From assembly GCA_045599325.1 (NCBI GenBank), contig JAZRVT010000038.1, positions 1 through 31,544 of the forward strand: DNA of 31,544 nt, read 5' to 3'. Positions within the stretch are counted from its first letter, which is position 1, and each line of letters starts with the position of its first letter. The notes below the pieces were generated by a model. That model ran no database searches and had not been told where the DNA came from. It was given only the letters and a program-made list of their open reading frames with translations. Made by a program: the position numbers and the translations under genes. Of the stretch, positions 29,167-31,544 are shown in pieces. Origin of the DNA: Cacconaster sp045599325. GTDB lineage: Bacteria; Bacteroidota; Bacteroidia; Bacteroidales; UBA932.

Positions 29167-30717
29167 ATGGACAAGGATCTGATTATTGATGCAGGTTCAT
29201 CCGAGATATCGATAGCCCTGCTTGAGAACAAGCGTCTGATTGAGCTCAACCGCGAGCAGACTGAGGGCAGGGGCTGTGGCGTCGGGGATGTCTACATCGG
29301 AAAAGTTAAGAAACTCCTTCCTTCCCTCAATGCGGCTTTCGTCGACATCGGCGACGAAAAGGACGCGTTTGTCCACTATCTGGACCTTGGCCTGAACTTC
29401 AAGGCCTTCGATCAGTTCACCCGCCAGATCAATGTCAATACGGACTACAAGAACCTCTACAACGGCATCCGCATTGACGACATCCTCGAGAAGGAGGGCA
29501 AGATTGAGCGCTTCCTCTCGCCGGGCCAGCCGATCATCGTTCAGATTGTAAAAGAACCGATTTCGACAAAGGGCTCGCGCCTCACTGCCGAGATTTCGCT
29601 TGCGGGTCGCAACATAGTGCTGCTTCCGTTCGCCGACAAGGTGAGCATTTCGCAGAAAATCTCCTCCCGCGAGGAGAAGAAGCGTCTCGAGAGGCTGCTC
29701 TACAGCATACTGCCGCAGAACTACGGAGTGATCGTGCGCACAGCGGCTGAAGGCAAGAAGGCCGCAGTCCTCGACGCGGAGCTCAAGAGCCTCGTCAGCA
29801 AATGGGAGGAGTCCTGGGACAAGATTGCAAAAAGCAAGTCCACGCAGCTGCTCTTCACTGAGAACAGCCGCACCACAACCATCCTCCGCGACCTTCTCAA
29901 CGACTCTTTCACCAATATATATGTAAACGACGAGCAGGTGTTCCGCGAGGTTGACGACTATGTCTCGATGATCAGCCCGGAACAGGAGAAGATTGTCAAG
30001 CTCTACAAGGGCAGTGAGCCGATACTCGACCATTTTGAGGTCACCCGCCAGATCAAGGGCTCGTTCGGACGCATTGTCTCGATCAAGTCCGGAGCCTATC
30101 TGGTGATAGAGCACACAGAGGCGCTTCACGTCATCGACGTCAACAGCGGCATCCGCGCCAAGCAGAAGGACCAGGAGGACAATGCATTCGAGGTTAATAT
30201 CAATGCGGCCGACGAGATTGCCCGCCAGCTTCGCCTCAGGGATATGGGCGGCATCGTCATCGTTGACTTCATAGATATGGAGAGCAACGAGCACAAGGCA
30301 CAGCTCTTCAAGCATATGTCGGAGGTGATGGCTTCCGACCGCGCGAAGCACACCATACTCCCGCTTACCAAATTCGGACTTATGCAGATCACCCGTCAGA
30401 GGGTGCGCCCTGCTACAGAGATAAACACTTCTGAAGTATGCCCGGTCTGCCACGGCACAGGCAAGGTCGGTCCGACAGTGCTCTTCGACGAGACTCTCGA
30501 GCGCCAGCTGGCATACTACACCGGTGAAAAGGGCATAAAGGACCTGGAACTCAAGGTCAGCCCTATATTCGAAGCATACCTTACCAAAGGGCTCAGCAGC
30601 ATCCGCAAGCGCTGGAGCAAGAAGTACTCCTGCCGCCTCCGCATCACTGCTGACTCCGACTGCCCGCTCCTCCAGGGCAACTGGTTTGATGGAGCAGGGG
30701 AGCCATTGGGCGACTGA
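29167..30717 (+). CDS. rng: Ribonuclease E/G family endoribonuclease
   Basis: This 516-residue protein fits RNase G rather than the longer RNase E. It has an S1 RNA-binding domain (about 35-125, GDVYIGKVKKLLPSLNAAFVDIG), the RNase-H-like and DNase-I-like catalytic region with metal-binding Asp324 (VIDVNSG) and Asp367 (IVDFIDM), and the zinc-link Cys425 and Cys428 (CPVCHGTGK) used for dimerisation. It processes rRNA and degrades mRNA. It stands just upstream of an rRNA operon, fitting a role in 16S maturation. No clear TAnnTTTG box is seen between it and the HU terminator, so read-through may contribute to expression. Confidence 0.95.
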   Translation: MDKDLIIDAGSSEISIALLENKRLIELNREQTEGRGCGVGDVYIGKVKKLLPSLNAAFVDIGDEKDAFVHYLDLGLNFKAFDQFTRQINVNTDYKNLYNGIRIDDILEKEGKIERFLSPGQPIIVQIVKEPISTKGSRLTAEISLAGRNIVLLPFADKVSISQKISSREEKKRLERLLYSILPQNYGVIVRTAAEGKKAAVLDAELKSLVSKWEESWDKIAKSKSTQLLFTENSRTTTILRDLLNDSFTNIYVNDEQVFREVDDYVSMISPEQEKIVKLYKGSEPILDHFEVTRQIKGSFGRIVSIKSGAYLVIEHTEALHVIDVNSGIRAKQKDQEDNAFEVNINAADEIARQLRLRDMGGIVIVDFIDMESNEHKAQLFKHMSEVMASDRAKHTILPLTKFGLMQITRQRVRPATEINTSEVCPVCHGTGKVGPTVLFDETLERQLAYYTGEKGIKDLELKVSPIFEAYLTKGLSSIRKRWSKKYSCRLRITADSDCPLLQGNWFDGAGEPLGD

Positions 30718-30738
30718 CACCTTATAATATATAAAGCA

Positions 30739-30975
30739 ATGGCAAGGAAGAAAAGATCAAAGAAGCACAATCTCAAGCCGGACTACCGCCGCCAGCGCTC
30801 CGAAGCGCTTGTCCGCCGCTATCGCAAGACGATCCTCTTCAACGAGAAGGAGAGGTCTCTGATCACTCAGTACTGTGACAAGTACGGCATCAGGAACAAG
30901 TCTGCTTTCATCAGGGAAGTGGTGATTTCCCACATTCTGGAGCAGATCGACGACAATTATCCGAAGTTGTTCTGA
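30739..30975 (+). CDS. Small basic ribbon-helix-helix-like protein
   Basis: This 78-residue protein has a Lys/Arg-rich N-terminus (MARKKRSKKHNLKPDYRRQR) followed by a segment that looks like a ribbon-helix-helix DNA-binding fold: strand KTILFNEKERS, helix LITQYCDKYGI, then NKSAFIREVVISHILEQI. Similar proteins are found in other Bacteroidales with no known function. It follows rng by 21 nt and is probably co-transcribed. Placed between an RNase and an rRNA operon, it could act on nucleic acid related to ribosome production (inference). Confidence 0.65.
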   Translation: MARKKRSKKHNLKPDYRRQRSEALVRRYRKTILFNEKERSLITQYCDKYGIRNKSAFIREVVISHILEQIDDNYPKLF

Positions 30976-31057
30976 TCGCCTGGAAAATTATTGCGCTGTA
31001 CTACTGCCAGTTGCGTTTTCGGGCTTGAAAAAAGTCAAAAAATGGGCTCGAAAAAGT

Positions 31058-31086
31058 TTGTTTTAATGAAAAAATGGCTACCTTTG
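31058..31086 (+). promoter_or_regulatory. rRNA operon promoter P1
   Basis: TTG at 31058-31060 and TACCTTTG at 31079-31086 are 18 bp apart. The start region reads GCAGTCCCTTCAGTAAAGGG, with a short hairpin. Confidence 0.75.
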
Positions 31087-31168
31087 CAGTCCCTTCAGTA
31101 AAGGGGTAGGCAATACGGCCACAAAGTTCTTTAAAAGTCATTTTTCCTCTAAAAAACGAAAGTTTTTT

Positions 31169-31198
31169 TTGGAACTTCAGCAAAAGTGATTACCTTTG
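31169..31198 (+). promoter_or_regulatory. rRNA operon promoter P2
   Basis: TTG at 31169-31171 after a T run and TACCTTTG at 31191-31198 are 19 bp apart. It is followed by GCAGCCCCTTCAGGAAAGGG, homologous to the region after P1. Confidence 0.8.
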
Positions 31199-31282
31199 CA
31201 GCCCCTTCAGGAAAGGGTTTGACGAACGAAGTCACGAAGTTCTTTTAAAGGAAAAGAAATCTTGAAAAAGCGAAAGTTTTTT

Positions 31283-31312
31283 TTGGATATAAAGAAAAAG
31301 TGACTACCTTTG
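31283..31312 (+). promoter_or_regulatory. rRNA operon promoter P3
   Basis: TTG at 31283-31285 and TACCTTTG at 31305-31312 are 19 bp apart, followed by GCAGCCCGTTTCGG. P1, P2 and P3 are 112 and 114 bp apart and share upstream (CGAAAGTTTTTTTTGGA) and downstream sequence, so they arose by tandem duplication. Confidence 0.8.
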
Positions 31313-31481
31313 CAGCCCGTTTCGGAAGAGACGGAAGTTGTTTGAAATATTGGAAGACAAATAAAAGTACAAGCAAGTACCGATTTTAACACGATTAAAA
31401 TCTAGAAGAGCAAAGCGTCAGTTCGAAATGAGGAACTGAAAAGAGTTACGGGAATCGACTAAGAGTTATATAGAAAATTAT
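31313..31481 (+). other. Leader of the rRNA transcript with two hairpins
   Basis: GATTTTAA-CACGA-TTAAAATC (31382-31402) is a perfect hairpin with 8-bp arms. CAGTTC and GAACTG (31419-31438) form a second. They probably serve processing or antitermination before the 16S gene. No coding gene is seen from 30976 to here; the first part holds the promoters. Confidence 0.6.
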
Positions 31482-31544
31482 ACAATGAAGAGTTTGATCC
31501 TGGCTCAGGATGAACGCTAGCGGCAGGCTTAACACATGCAAGTC
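31482..31544 (+). rRNA. rrs: 16S ribosomal RNA, 5' end (partial)
   Basis: The sequence contains the universal AGAGTTTGATCCTGGCTCAG site and then GATGAACGCTAGCGGCAGGC and TTAACACATGCAAGTC, the Bacteroidales form. By comparison with E. coli numbering, the mature 5' end falls near 31482. Only 63 nt are inside the window. Confidence 0.97.

Overview
The window is chromosomal DNA of a member of the Bacteroidales (Bacteroidota) with moderately high GC. The signs are consistent: Bacteroidota-type promoters (TAnnTTTG near -7, often TTG near -33), A-rich leaders without Shine-Dalgarno sequences, a tmRNA tag ending in ALAA, Bacteroidales-type Lon, HU and RNase G genes, and a 16S rRNA 5' end with the order's signature bases. 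The 63 nt of 16S do not settle the family.

Layout. (1) 1-6.7 kb: single genes and short operons. These are a GNAT/zinc-ribbon fusion divergent from a TetR regulator, a GNAT gene ruined by an internal deletion, a MerR/GyrI-like regulator, a membrane protein divergent from a lipoprotein phosphoesterase plus secreted hydrolase pair, and a LysR regulator. (2) 6.7-7.74 kb: superoxide reductase (desulfoferrodoxin) and ferritin, divergent from the LysR gene across a repeat-rich control region. Together they detoxify superoxide and store the iron. (3) 7.74-11.3 kb: a very repeat-rich stretch around a lipoprotein phosphodiesterase and an alkyltransferase/uracil-glycosylase fusion. It holds an array of small inverted-repeat cassettes at a period of about 51 bp, present at two loci; two oppositely oriented copies of a 107-109 bp element with terminal inverted repeats; and minisatellites of 35, 13, 37, 45, 24 and 7 bp. 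(4) 11.3-15.9 kb: nucleoside hydrolase and tmRNA on the minus strand, divergent from a LOG / DUF362 ferredoxin / esterase operon with overlapping start and stop codons. (5) 16.1-28.5 kb: minus-strand genes. Read in transcription order these are lon, ung, an OmpA-family lipoprotein, a TMEM43-like membrane protein, a large lipoprotein, coaD, a double-thioredoxin protein, an FAD/Fe-S D-lactate-dehydrogenase-type oxidase and a very short UbiD relative. Most junctions from ompA onward are tight or overlapping. (6) 28.6 kb to the end: HU, a 29-residue basic protein, RNase G and a ribbon-helix-helix-like protein, then a triple tandem promoter that drives an rRNA operon whose 16S gene begins at the window edge.

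The items most worth a second look are: the regular inverted-repeat array (7828-7957 and 9458-9690); the paired 107-109 bp elements bracketing the repair-fusion gene (9317-9423 and 11024-11132); the A10 tract that separates a lipoprotein from its own signal peptide (about 23384-23443); the UbiD remnant protein without catalytic residues (16155-16778); and the operator-like repeats between the LysR and desulfoferrodoxin genes. Everything was read by eye. No alignment, folding or database search was run.
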